The notes under the pieces were generated by a model, which had not been told where the DNA came from, did no database searches, and saw only the letters and a program-made list of their open reading frames with translations. A DNA stretch of 64,000 bases, from NCBI GenBank assembly GCA_947627005.1, contig CANQUJ010000009.1, positions 21,613-85,612 on the forward strand, given 5' to 3'. This document shows, one piece after another, positions 24,704 through 32,838 of this stretch. The stretch comes from an uncultured Clostridia bacterium (GTDB lineage: Bacteria; Bacillota; Clostridia; Oscillospirales; Ruminococcaceae). Each line of letters begins with the position of its first letter. Position 1 is the stretch's first letter. The translations under genes were made by a program, and so were the position numbers.

Positions 24704-26473
24704 ATGAGTGAACACAAAACGCTATGTATGGGCTGTATGGAGCCGCTTGATTCCGCGGGGGTTTGCCCCTATTGCGGATACGACGACTCTTCGCCCTCGC
24801 AGCCGAGCTATCTTCCGCCGAAGACGGTTTTAGACGGCAGATATATAGTCGGAAAGCTTCTTTCCGCCAACGGCGAATCGGCGTTATATATAGGATACGA
24901 CCGCACCGCGGAAGAAAAGGTTTTTATCCGCGAATATATGCCGGACGCTTTATGCTCGCGCAACCGCGAGTCGCCGGACATTAAGGTGGGCGCGGGCGCG
25001 GTGGTTCAATATAAAAACTATATGTCTGAATTTATCGAGCTGAACAAGAATTTATCGAGACTTAGAAGCGCGACCTCCCACATCGTCGCCCCGATAGATA
25101 TGTTCTCTCAAAACAATACCGCCTACGTCATCCTTCAATACGCCGAGGCGATAACTCTTAAACAGTATCTTGCCGACAATGCCGGCGAGCTTACCTGGGA
25201 CCAAGTCAAAAAGCTTTTCCCGCCCCTTTTGACCACTCTTGCCTGCATACATAACGCGGGCATACTTCACCGGGGCATAAGCCTTGAAAACATTCTCGTT
25301 ACCGACAGGGGAGAGCTTTTGCTCTCGGGCTTCTCGATTTCCGCCGTAAGAACCGTCAATACCGACCTCGCGCCCGAGCTTTATACCGGCTGCTCGGCGC
25401 CTGAGCAGTATTCTTCTAACGAGTGGATAGGAACATGGACCGACGTATACGGCGTCGCGGCGGTTATGTATCGCCTTCTGACCGGCTGTATGCCGACCGA
25501 GCCGATGGCGCGGGTCGGGAACGACGACCTTTTAGAGCCCGCGAAGATAAACCCCAACGTCCCCGCAAACGTCTCAAAAGTCATAATGCAGGCGATGCGG
25601 CTAAACTGCAACCAAAGGATCCAGACCGTCACCGACTTCGTCACCAAGCTCTTCGAGCAGCCGAGCTATATGCAGAAGATGCCGAACGGCGCTACGCAGA
25701 CTATACCGATAAACGTACCGCCGAGGCGCAGAACTTCCCAACAGAAAAGAAGAAAGAAAAGCAGCGGCTCGACCGTCGCGAATATATTTATGATAATCGG
25801 CGCGGCGATCCTTATCGGGATAGTTATAGCGGCGTTCGCGCTTCTTGCAAGAATGCTCCTTCCCGAGACGCAAGAGCGCCCGATTCAAAGCGGGACCCAG
25901 AGCGGCTACGTCTTCCCGGGCGAGACTTCGCCGACTTCCCCCTCTACCGAGCCCACCGAGACCGAGCCGCCGGTAAGCGAAACGCAGCCCGAATCCTCTA
26001 AGCCGCAGGGGAGCATGTTCGTAATGCCCAACCTCATCGGCCAAAGATACGACTCGGTTTCATCGAGCCCGACATGGAAAGAGCGCCTCGAGTTTGAAGT
26101 CACATACGACTACTCCGACGAATACGAAAACGGCCTTATCTACGAGCAGGATATAGAAGAGGGGACCACCCTCTATCCCGTCCAGAAGGTAAAGATATCC
26201 GTAAGCAAGGGCCTCGCGGTCGTCGAGATTCCCGACTTTATGAACGAGCTCGGCTTCAGAATGACCAAAGAGGAATACACCGCGGTCCTCGACAGCCTTA
26301 ACATCAAATACGAATACCGAACGGTCGAGAGTTTTGAGATGAGCGGATACGTTTTGGGGGTATACTGCCCCGAGACGGGCGGCGAAGTCGGAGGAGAGAT
26401 CAACGTTGCCGAGGGGAACACCCTTTACGTCGATATTTCCGAGTTTACGCCGGATATGGGCCTTGCCGGATAA
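24704..26473 (+). CDS. Membrane Ser/Thr pseudokinase with zinc ribbon and PASTA repeats
   Basis: The 589-residue protein begins with a zinc ribbon (CMGCMEPL...CPYCGYDD, residues 8-28), then a kinase-fold domain (about 45-310), a basic stretch, one membrane helix (about 353-378), a Ser/Thr/Pro/Glu-rich linker and two PASTA-like repeats outside the cell. The catalytic residues are replaced: the glycine loop reads SANGESALY, VAIKEY is VFIREY (Lys to Arg), HRD is HRG, and DFG is SGF, while the APEQY and WTDVYGVAAVMYRLLTG motifs remain. It is probably a peptidoglycan-sensing scaffold without kinase activity (inference). It stands alone, without a PrpC phosphatase nearby. Confidence 0.87.
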   Translation: MSEHKTLCMGCMEPLDSAGVCPYCGYDDSSPSQPSYLPPKTVLDGRYIVGKLLSANGESALYIGYDRTAEEKVFIREYMPDALCSRNRESPDIKVGAGAVVQYKNYMSEFIELNKNLSRLRSATSHIVAPIDMFSQNNTAYVILQYAEAITLKQYLADNAGELTWDQVKKLFPPLLTTLACIHNAGILHRGISLENILVTDRGELLLSGFSISAVRTVNTDLAPELYTGCSAPEQYSSNEWIGTWTDVYGVAAVMYRLLTGCMPTEPMARVGNDDLLEPAKINPNVPANVSKVIMQAMRLNCNQRIQTVTDFVTKLFEQPSYMQKMPNGATQTIPINVPPRRRTSQQKRRKKSSGSTVANIFMIIGAAILIGIVIAAFALLARMLLPETQERPIQSGTQSGYVFPGETSPTSPSTEPTETEPPVSETQPESSKPQGSMFVMPNLIGQRYDSVSSSPTWKERLEFEVTYDYSDEYENGLIYEQDIEEGTTLYPVQKVKISVSKGLAVVEIPDFMNELGFRMTKEEYTAVLDSLNIKYEYRTVESFEMSGYVLGVYCPETGGEVGGEINVAEGNTLYVDISEFTPDMGLAG

Positions 26474-26508
26474 CCCGCCGGATTCATAATAATATACAGA
26501 TTCTTTAC

Positions 26509-26541
26509 AAAAGACGTGTCGATTTTCGGCACGTCTTTGTT
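26509..26541 (+). terminator. Terminator of the pseudokinase gene
   Basis: AAAGACGTG pairs with CACGTCTTT across an 11-nt loop, followed by a T/G-rich stretch. Confidence 0.72.
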
Positions 26542-26552
26542 GCAGTTTGTTA

Positions 26553-26581
26553 TTGACTTTGAAATTCCGCTGTGATATTCT
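26553..26581 (+). promoter_or_regulatory. Sigma-A promoter of pfkA
   Basis: TTGACT (26553-26558) and TATTCT (26576-26581), spacer 17 bp. Confidence 0.72.
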
Positions 26582-26656
26582 ATTTATAACTGCGGGGCTG
26601 CCCGCAAGGCGGAAGTTTTTTCACCTAAATTGCAAAAATATGGAGGAATGACTTTT

Positions 26657-27631
26657 ATGGCAATGACAATAGGTATCCTTACCAGCGGAGGAGACGCCCC
26701 GGGAATGAACGCGGCGATTCGCGCGGTAACGAGATCGGCTATCGCGAGGGGTTATAAGGTCATAGGAATACGCAGGGGGTATCAGGGCCTTATCGAGGGC
26801 GATATGTACGAGCTCGGCGCCCGCGACGTTTCGGATATTCTGCATCGCGGCGGAACTATGCTCTATACCGCTCGCAGCAAGGAATTTACTACCACCGCCG
26901 GCCTCGAAAAGGCCAAGCGGAACCTTGACAACGCCGGAATAGAAGCCCTTGTTGTCATCGGCGGCGACGGCACCTATCGCGGAGCGCTCGACCTTTCGCA
27001 CATGGGAGTCAAATGCGTCGGAATACCCGGCACCATCGACAACGACATCGTCTGCACCGAATACACCATCGGATTCGACACCGCGCAGAATACCGCGCTC
27101 GAAATGCTGGATAAGCTTAAAGACACCGAAATGTCCCATCACCGCTGCTCGGTAGTCGAGGTTATGGGAAGAAACGCCGGGCATATAGGCGTAAACGTCG
27201 CCGCGGCGACCGGAGCGATAGACTGCTTGACGGTCGAGCGCCCGTTCGATATCGACGAGATCTGCGAAAAGATCATCGACCAGAAGGAAGCCGGAAAGAC
27301 CCACTTCGAGCTTATTGTATGCGAGGGCGTGGTTCATGACGACTTCACCTCGGAATACATCGCGGAATATATAGAAAAGAAGACCGGAGTAACCTCCCGC
27401 GCGACCGTTTTGGGCCATGTTCAGCGCGGCGGATCGCCGACATGCTACGACCGCGTTATGGCCCTTAAGATGGGCTACTACGCGATAGAGCTTCTTTCCA
27501 ACGGCTATAAAAACCGCATAGTCGCAGTTAAAAACAACAAGCTCGTCGACTATGACATCGACGAAGCCCTAAGCATGCAGAAGGGCTACGACGAAAAGCT
27601 TCATTCCGTATTGAGGATCCTTTCGATCTGA
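26657..27631 (+). CDS. pfkA: 6-phosphofructokinase
   Basis: Phosphorylates fructose 6-phosphate in glycolysis. The 324-residue product has TSGGDAPGMNAAIRA at the N terminus, VVIGGDGTYRGA near residue 97, GIPGTIDNDI with the catalytic Asp near 125, and the MGRNAGHIG motif. The GGDGT motif fits an ATP-dependent enzyme. The ATG at 26657 with GGAGG upstream is preferred over in-frame codons closer to or upstream of the ribosome site. Confidence 0.95.
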   Translation: MAMTIGILTSGGDAPGMNAAIRAVTRSAIARGYKVIGIRRGYQGLIEGDMYELGARDVSDILHRGGTMLYTARSKEFTTTAGLEKAKRNLDNAGIEALVVIGGDGTYRGALDLSHMGVKCVGIPGTIDNDIVCTEYTIGFDTAQNTALEMLDKLKDTEMSHHRCSVVEVMGRNAGHIGVNVAAATGAIDCLTVERPFDIDEICEKIIDQKEAGKTHFELIVCEGVVHDDFTSEYIAEYIEKKTGVTSRATVLGHVQRGGSPTCYDRVMALKMGYYAIELLSNGYKNRIVAVKNNKLVDYDIDEALSMQKGYDEKLHSVLRILSI

Positions 27632-27653
27632 TATAAATTCGATTTAAAAAACG

Positions 27654-27762
27654 TTAAGAGTAGAGATAAGCGCGTGAAACAGTGTCGGGCAGACGGGGAG
27701 TTGCTGCCCGAACAAAACGCCGCCGAAGCGCGGCTGCGGTGCTTATCTTGCATCCCGCTTGA
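27654..27762 (+). promoter_or_regulatory. Tetrahydrofolate (THF) riboswitch upstream of folT
   Basis: The leader shows GAGTAGAGATAAGCGCGTGAAACAG, a GGGCAG/CTGCCC stem with GGGGAGTTG, AACGCCGCCGAAGCGCGG, and GCGGTGCTTATC-TTGCATCCCGC. ATAAGC pairs with GCTTAT. These segments match, in order, the conserved parts of class I THF aptamers (GAGUAG, GCGCGU, GGGAUGU-like, GCGGUG..UGCAUCC). It lies directly before a folate transporter gene. Identified from memory of the consensus. Confidence 0.87.
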
Positions 27763-27838
27763 TTTGCATAAACAAACGCCTTTCGGGGCTTTCCGCGCAT
27801 ATCGGGCAGGCTTGGCTTGATAGAAAAGGGGGATAGCC

Positions 27839-28654
27839 TTGAAGGGCTTTTTCAATCTTTTCAAGCGCTCGGCGCTTGAGCTTAAAAATATCCGCTGCCT
27901 AACCTTTACCGCCATGCTCATCGCATTAGACCTCGCGATAAAGGTCGCCACCACGATGAGAACGAGCGACACTTTGCACATTTCTTTCGCATTTGTGGCG
28001 CTCGCCTCGGTGTCTATGCTCTACGGCCCGACAGTCGGCTTTATCGCCGGAATGATAACCGACCTTTTGGGCTTTCTGATCGCTCCTTCGGGCGCGTTCG
28101 ACATTCGCTTTACCTTGATCGAGGCCCTCGGGGCGATGATCTACGGTATTTTCCTCTATAACGCCGACAACGACCGCTGGCTTCTCCCTCGGGTGATCGC
28201 CGCGAAAACCACGGTGGTTATAGTCTGCAACCTTTGGCTTACAACCTGGGCGGTGGCCTCGCTCGCCGGAAAGGGCTTTTTGGCGATGTTTCCCGCAAGG
28301 GCGATAAAAAACATCGTCCAGCTTCCGATAGACATAATTCTGCTAACGCTGATTCTTCCCCTTGTATTAAAGGCATGGAAGATGATCCCCGGGAATAAGA
28401 GGGTTATAGACGAAAAGCTTCTTTTCTGCGATGAAAACGCCGGCAGGGCGATGATAGCGATGACGGTTTTGATTATGATCGTCGTCATAAGCCTCGGCTA
28501 CGGCGCGCAGAATATAAGCGACCGGCTTAAAGACTTAAAATCTACCGTTTCCGGCCAAGGCGAGCGGCTCGACAGGGCAGAGGCCGAGATCGCCGAGCTT
28601 TATTCCGCCCTCGGGCTTGATATGCCGAAGCCGGAGGAAGCGACGGCGGAATAA
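27839..28654 (+). CDS. folT: ECF transporter S component for folate, FolT-like
   Basis: Membrane substrate-binding subunit of an energy-coupling-factor vitamin importer; it needs the shared EcfA/A'/T module, which is not in this window. The 271-residue protein has about six hydrophobic segments, FALIALD-type helix 1 (TFTAMLIALDLAIKV), LYGPTVGFIAGMITDLLGF, and FPARAIKNIVQLP, features of the FolT family. The C-terminal 50 residues form a likely coiled coil not found in the core family. The start is a TTG at 27839 with AAAAGGGGG upstream. The THF riboswitch in front strongly supports folate as substrate. Confidence 0.88.
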   Translation: MKGFFNLFKRSALELKNIRCLTFTAMLIALDLAIKVATTMRTSDTLHISFAFVALASVSMLYGPTVGFIAGMITDLLGFLIAPSGAFDIRFTLIEALGAMIYGIFLYNADNDRWLLPRVIAAKTTVVIVCNLWLTTWAVASLAGKGFLAMFPARAIKNIVQLPIDIILLTLILPLVLKAWKMIPGNKRVIDEKLLFCDENAGRAMIAMTVLIMIVVISLGYGAQNISDRLKDLKSTVSGQGERLDRAEAEIAELYSALGLDMPKPEEATAE

Positions 28655-28667
28655 TTTTTCAAATCTC

Positions 28668-28696
28668 TTGCAACCCGCGCGCTTTTGAGTTATAAT
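28668..28696 (+). promoter_or_regulatory. Sigma-A promoter of the SpoIIM-like gene
   Basis: TTGCAA (28668-28673) and TATAAT (28691-28696), spacer 17 bp. It overlaps the folT terminator region. Confidence 0.7.
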
Positions 28697-28724
28697 AAAA
28701 GGCGGAGCTTCGGCTCTGCCTTTT
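28697..28724 (+). terminator. Terminator of folT
   Basis: AAAAGGCGGAGC-TTCG-GCTCTGCCTTTT, a stem with a stable UUCG loop and A/T flanks. Confidence 0.82.
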
Positions 28725-28774
28725 CGGTTATATCGCCTGTCCCGCCGGAATAGTATTTTAGCGGGGGTGATTTT

Positions 28775-29350
28775 ATGAAAAGCGAAGCTGCATTAAGGCC
28801 GCGCTTTAATCTTGACATAGCCCTTGCCGCGCTCACGGCGGCGGGGATAACCGCAGGGGTGTTTTTAAGCCTCGGAATGGACGACGCCACGCTGTCGGAG
28901 CTTTGCGGAGTCGCCGGAAAGCTTAGTTTGGCGGCAAGCGGCGGCGGCGCGAAGATATTTTTGGGCTCGTTCTGCGGCGTCGGGGCGATTCTTGTCGCGG
29001 CGTTTTTCTGCGGCTTTTGCGCGGTCGCCCAGCCGATAGAGCTTTTTTTGGCGGCGTTTCGCGGCCTCGGCCTCGGGATCTGCGTTCGGGGGATATATCT
29101 CGAAGAAAATATTTTCGCGGCGATGGCGGCGTTTCTTCCCTTCGCGGTGCTCTCTACCGGGGTTTTGATTCTTTCGGAGCGCGAGGCTTTTCGCCTTTCG
29201 ATGAGATATTTCGCCCTTTCTTCGACCGACGAAAACCGCCTCGGGATAAAAAACGAAATTCACGACTATACCGCAAGATTTTTGATATACGCGCTTCTGC
29301 TCGCGATTCTTTCGGCGCTCGATTCGCTGATCGCCGGCGCGCTCGTATAG
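28775..29350 (+). CDS. SpoIIM-like integral membrane protein
   Basis: A 191-residue protein with four or five hydrophobic segments. The central part (FFCGFCAVAQPIELFLAAFRG, LGLGICVRGIY) and the following amphipathic stretch resemble the DUF95/SpoIIM family, where SpoIIM forms part of the engulfment DMP complex with SpoIID and SpoIIP. Similarity is by topology and loose motifs only, and no spoIID or spoIIP is near. It could be another small membrane protein. The ATG follows GGGGGTGA. The next gene starts 26 nt downstream. Confidence 0.5.
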   Translation: MKSEAALRPRFNLDIALAALTAAGITAGVFLSLGMDDATLSELCGVAGKLSLAASGGGAKIFLGSFCGVGAILVAAFFCGFCAVAQPIELFLAAFRGLGLGICVRGIYLEENIFAAMAAFLPFAVLSTGVLILSEREAFRLSMRYFALSSTDENRLGIKNEIHDYTARFLIYALLLAILSALDSLIAGALV

Positions 29351-29376
29351 CCCCTTTATGAAAGGAAGTATAAGAA

Positions 29377-30276
29377 ATGGGATTGTTTTCAAACTATGAA
29401 AAGGTCGGAAAGGGCGTCTCGAAAGACCCGGACAAAAAGCTGCCGATATTCAAGTTTATCGACATATACGTTTCCCACTTTTCAAAGCTGGTCATTCTGA
29501 ACTTTATCTTCATAATCGCGCTGCTTCCCTTCGCGGGGATAATGTTTGTAGAGAATCTCGGCCTCGGCGATACCGCCTACAATCTTTTGGTCTACGCGCT
29601 GTTTATTCTTTCGGGGATATTCGTCGGCCCGGCGACCTGCGGGTTTATGAAGGTTTTAAGAAATATCTCCTGCCGCAGACCGGTCTTTATCTGGTCGGAC
29701 TTCTGGAAGGCGTTCGGCTCTAACTTCAAACAGGGCGCAATTATGGGAGTTATAGACATGCTCTTTATCGCGGCGATGTCCTTCGCGATACCGATGTATT
29801 CGAATATGGCGCAGACGAGCGCCGTCTTCGGCGTTGCGTTCGTCATCTGCCTTGTGACCTCGTTCATATTCGTTATGATGCACTTCTATATCTATCTTCT
29901 GATAGTTTCGACCAACCTCAACCTCTGGCTGATTTTAAAGGATTCGCTCTATCTTACCGCCATCGAGATAAAAACGAGCGTCATAAACCTTATCGTGACC
30001 GTTATTCTGCTTTTGGCGGTGGTTTTGCTCTTCCCGTGGTCGGTTTTCTCGGTGATACTCATACCCTCGTTTTTGGGACTTTTGTATTCCTTCAACTGCT
30101 TCCCCGCGATAAGAAAACACGTTATAAAGCCCTATTACGACGCCAAGGGCGAGCAGATGCCCGACCTTAGCTATACGCAGCCTGCCGACGAGAGCGAGGC
30201 GGTATTTACCGACACTCCCGAGACCGAGATCCCGCAGGAGCCGCCGAAGAAGACCAAGAAAAGAAAGATCAGATGA
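29377..30276 (+). CDS. YesL-family (DUF624) membrane protein
   Basis: A 299-residue protein with five to six hydrophobic segments and a charged C-terminal tail ending in a Lys/Arg cluster. The N-terminal MGLFSNYEKVGKGVSK segment, the FKFIDIYVSHFSKLVILN helix entry, and GPATCGFMKVLRNISCRR between helices match DUF624/YesL proteins, which often accompany carbohydrate ABC importers. No such importer is adjacent. Function is unknown. The ATG follows AAAGGAAG. Confidence 0.75.
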   Translation: MGLFSNYEKVGKGVSKDPDKKLPIFKFIDIYVSHFSKLVILNFIFIIALLPFAGIMFVENLGLGDTAYNLLVYALFILSGIFVGPATCGFMKVLRNISCRRPVFIWSDFWKAFGSNFKQGAIMGVIDMLFIAAMSFAIPMYSNMAQTSAVFGVAFVICLVTSFIFVMMHFYIYLLIVSTNLNLWLILKDSLYLTAIEIKTSVINLIVTVILLLAVVLLFPWSVFSVILIPSFLGLLYSFNCFPAIRKHVIKPYYDAKGEQMPDLSYTQPADESEAVFTDTPETEIPQEPPKKTKKRKIR

Positions 30277-30324
30277 TATGTAGCTGCGCGGCGCTTTTTT
30301 ATAAACGCCGCGTTAGTCGGCAGA

Positions 30325-30501
30325 TCACATAAACATACCGCCGAGAATGTCCATCATATTGCCGACCGAGTGCATCGCCTTGACAGTGTTGGACTTGAAG
30401 CGGCGCTTTTCGCTTTTGGTAGCGTTTGTAAGCGCATAGGTCGCGATACCCGCGGCCATTCCGACAGCTACGCCCTTGCAGATTGAGGAAACGTTCATCA
30501 T
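30325..30501 (-). CDS. Small 58-residue membrane-associated protein
   Basis: Reads MMNVSSICKGVAVGMAAGIA, then TYALTNATKSEKRRFKSNTV, then KAMHSVGNMMDILGGMFM. An N-terminal Gly/Ala-rich helix of about 20 residues is followed by a basic stretch and an amphipathic, Met-rich end, similar in design to small YtxH-like envelope proteins. AAAGGCGG lies 8 nt before the start. It sits alone on the minus strand between two plus-strand genes, and codon usage is like its neighbours. No function is assigned. Confidence 0.72.
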   Translation of the reverse strand: MMNVSSICKGVAVGMAAGIATYALTNATKSEKRRFKSNTVKAMHSVGNMMDILGGMFM

Positions 30502-30633
30502 TTTGCATACCGCCTTTCAAAATATTGTGCGATTATTCTGCGCGGTTTTTCAAAAAATAAACCCGCGCGGGCGGCAATTTCGGCGGAAATACTTTCCGCC
30601 AAGCGGAATTTCGATTATAAAGGACTGATAAAA

Positions 30634-31494
30634 ATGTCTGATCAAAAAAGAGTCGCCGCGATTCACGACCTTTCGGGCGTGGGGCGATGCTCGCTCTCGG
30701 TTATTTTTCCGACCCTTTCGGTTATGGGAATACAGGTCTGCGCGGTCCCGACGGCGCTTTTGTCGACCCACACCAACGGCTTCGGAGACGTCGTTTTAAA
30801 GGATATGACCGACTATATTCCCGAGGCGCTGAAGCATTATATTTCCGCGGAAATAGGCTTCGACTGCATATATTCCGGCTTTCTGGCCTCAAAAGAGCAG
30901 GTCGGCCACTGCCTTGAATTTATGGACAGCTTTAAGGGCGCGCTTAGGGTAGTCGATCCCGTTATGGGGGACGGCGGAAAGAGATATAAAACCTACGACG
31001 ATTCGCTTTGCCGCCGAATGAGCGAACTTGTTTCGGCGGCGGATATCATCACCCCGAACCTTACCGAGGCGGCGATTTTGCTGGATATCCCTTATCCTAC
31101 ATCGCCGCTTACGGTCGGCGAACTTAAACGGATTTTGGTAAAACTTGCGGCCAAGGGCCCGAAGACGGTCGTCGTAACGAGCGTTTTGCTCGCCGACGGA
31201 GAGATCTGCAACGCGGGCTACGACAGCGAGCACAACGCCTTTTGGCGGGTGCCTTACGAGATGATTCCGCGAAGCTACCCCGGGACGGGGGACATATTTG
31301 CGAGCGTACTAACCGGCGGGATACTTTTGGGGGACAGCCTGCCCATCGCGATGACGAGGGCGACTGCCTTCTGCGAGTACGCCATCAAGACCACCTTCGG
31401 CTACGGCGCCCCCGCGAGAGAAGGGGTCATGCTCGAAAAATGCCTGCCGATGCTCGTCGAGCAGCGCACTTTTACGGAATACCGCCAGCTTTAG
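30634..31494 (+). CDS. Pyridoxal/pyridoxamine kinase (PfkB fold)
   Basis: A 286-residue ribokinase-like enzyme that would make pyridoxal 5'-phosphate. Motifs are HDLSGVGRCSL at the N terminus, VDPVMGDGG near residue 108, TPNLTEAAILL near 140, and the catalytic SYPGTGDIFASVL with the anion-hole and Asp base near 213-225. HTNGFGD is typical of PdxK/PdxY. A PdxY or bifunctional pyridoxal/HMP kinase role cannot be separated by eye. The ATG follows AAAGGACTG. Confidence 0.85.
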   Translation: MSDQKRVAAIHDLSGVGRCSLSVIFPTLSVMGIQVCAVPTALLSTHTNGFGDVVLKDMTDYIPEALKHYISAEIGFDCIYSGFLASKEQVGHCLEFMDSFKGALRVVDPVMGDGGKRYKTYDDSLCRRMSELVSAADIITPNLTEAAILLDIPYPTSPLTVGELKRILVKLAAKGPKTVVVTSVLLADGEICNAGYDSEHNAFWRVPYEMIPRSYPGTGDIFASVLTGGILLGDSLPIAMTRATAFCEYAIKTTFGYGAPAREGVMLEKCLPMLVEQRTFTEYRQL

Positions 31495-31498
31495 CGAA

Positions 31499-31722
31499 AA
31501 GGGGGCGCGCGGCTTCAATTGTCCGCCCCACCCGCCCTCCCCCCAGCCCTTGTTTCCTCTCCGCCGCGCGCAAAAGCTTCCAAATTGCAACGCGGCGGCC
31601 TTTAATACTGCCGGCCGCGGCCTTTTGCGGGCGAAGCCCGCAAAGCCCCGCGCGCCTGCGGCGCGCGGGCAAAACCGCTCCGCGGTTTTGGGGCCGCGGC
31701 CCCTAAAACGCACTTTGTAAAG
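31499..31722. repeat. GC-rich palindrome cluster
   Basis: No gene seen. It contains adjacent inverted repeats TTTGCGGGCgaaGCCCGCAAA, CCGCGCGCctgcGGCGCGCGG, AAAACCGCtccGCGGTTTT and GGGGCCGCGGCCCC, and ends in CGCACTTT before the trmL ribosome site. Similar clusters lie at 34106, 47272, 49576 and 60997. Confidence 0.65.
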
Positions 31723-31731
31723 GAGAACGCC

Positions 31732-32229
31732 ATGACGTTAAACATAGTTTTGGTCGAGCCGCAGATTCCGCAGAACACCGGGAATATCTCGCGAACATGC
31801 GCGGTTACCGGCGCACGGCTCCACCTTGTAAAGCCGTTGGGCTTTACTGTCAGCGACAAAAACCTTAAGCGCGCCGGCCTCGATTATTGGGACAAGCTCG
31901 ACATCATCTACTACGATTCGCTCGCCGATTTCTTTGAAAAGACCAAAGGCGGCAAGTATTTTTACTTTACGACCAAGGGCAGAAACCTCTACACCGAGGT
32001 CGAGTACCCCGACGGCTGCTACATCGTCTTCGGAAGAGAGGACGCGGGGCTGCCCGAGGAGCTTTTGCATGACAACCCGGATTGCTGCCTGCGGCTGCCG
32101 ATGAGGCCGACTTTGCGAAGCCTGAACCTCTCTAATTCTGTCGCGATCGCGGCTTACGAGGTTTTAAGACAGTGGGATTTTCCCGACCTCGAGCGGGAGG
32201 GAAAGCTCACGAAATTTGAATGGGAGTAG
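31732..32229 (+). CDS. trmL: tRNA (cytidine/uridine-34 2'-O)-methyltransferase
   Basis: A SPOUT-class methyltransferase that modifies the wobble base of tRNA-Leu. The 165-residue product begins LNIVLVEPQIPQNTGNISRTC, has VFGREDAGLPEELL near residue 103 and the knot motif SLNLSNSVAIAAYEV near the end, all characteristic of TrmL (formerly YibK/CspR). The ATG follows AAAGGAG. Confidence 0.93.
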   Translation: MTLNIVLVEPQIPQNTGNISRTCAVTGARLHLVKPLGFTVSDKNLKRAGLDYWDKLDIIYYDSLADFFEKTKGGKYFYFTTKGRNLYTEVEYPDGCYIVFGREDAGLPEELLHDNPDCCLRLPMRPTLRSLNLSNSVAIAAYEVLRQWDFPDLEREGKLTKFEWE

Positions 32230-32232
32230 ATT

Positions 32233-32715
32233 ATGGCGCGAATAATCATAACTTGCGGAAAACTCTGCTCGGGAAAAACCACCTACGCCAAAAAGCTCGC
32301 GAATGAGCTTCCCGCCGTCGATTTTTCGGTCGACGACCTTACTCTTCTGCTCCTCGGCCCATACCCCGGCGAGGTTTTGGACGAATACGTCGAGAAGTTA
32401 GAGGGATATTTCTTTGAAAAGTCGATAGAGCTCGCAAAAAGGGGAATAAGCTCGGTCATAGACATCGGACTGTGGACTAAGGCGGAGCGCGAGGCGGTAA
32501 AAAGGTTTTATCTTAAAAGGGGAGCCGCCTGCGAGCTTCACTATATCAAAATCTCCGACTCTGTTTGGCGCGAGCGCGTCGAAATGCGAAACAAAGACGT
32601 CAAGGAGGGGAGAAATTCGGCCTATTACGTCGACGAAAACCTCTTGAAAAAGTTCGAGAGCTTCTTTGAAGAGCCCTCGCCAGATGAAGTCGACGAGATC
32701 GTTTTTTCTGAATGA
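32233..32715 (+). CDS. P-loop ATP-binding protein, kinase-like
   Basis: A 160-residue protein with a Walker A motif GKLCSGKTTYAKKLA at residues 8-22 and the AAA_33/zeta-like layout: a DFSVDD stretch, an FFEKSIELAKRGISSVIDIGLWTKAERE segment resembling the lid-preceding strand, and a KRGAACELHYIK motif. It starts 3 nt after the trmL stop. The substrate is unknown; small-molecule kinase or antibiotic phosphotransferase-like roles are possible. No antitoxin partner is adjacent, so a toxin role is not supported. Confidence 0.75.
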   Translation: MARIIITCGKLCSGKTTYAKKLANELPAVDFSVDDLTLLLLGPYPGEVLDEYVEKLEGYFFEKSIELAKRGISSVIDIGLWTKAEREAVKRFYLKRGAACELHYIKISDSVWRERVEMRNKDVKEGRNSAYYVDENLLKKFESFFEEPSPDEVDEIVFSE

Positions 32716-32758
32716 AAGGATCGCTTTCGCGGTTTTGAGGAAAATTTTTCGCAAACTA

Positions 32759-32787
32759 TTGCTATTTTGCGGGAAGTTTAGTATAAT
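32759..32787 (+). promoter_or_regulatory. Sigma-A promoter of pgk
   Basis: TTGCTA (32759-32764) and TATAAT (32782-32787), spacer 17 bp. Confidence 0.75.
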
Positions 32788-32838
32788 ATATCCGTCAAGC
32801 TTTACCACCGTATAAAATTGTAAAGGAGATAAATTATT

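Noticed and set aside
32233..32715. Zeta-toxin of a toxin-antitoxin pair
   Set aside because: Only the P-loop fits; there is no small antitoxin gene next to it and it sits between housekeeping genes.
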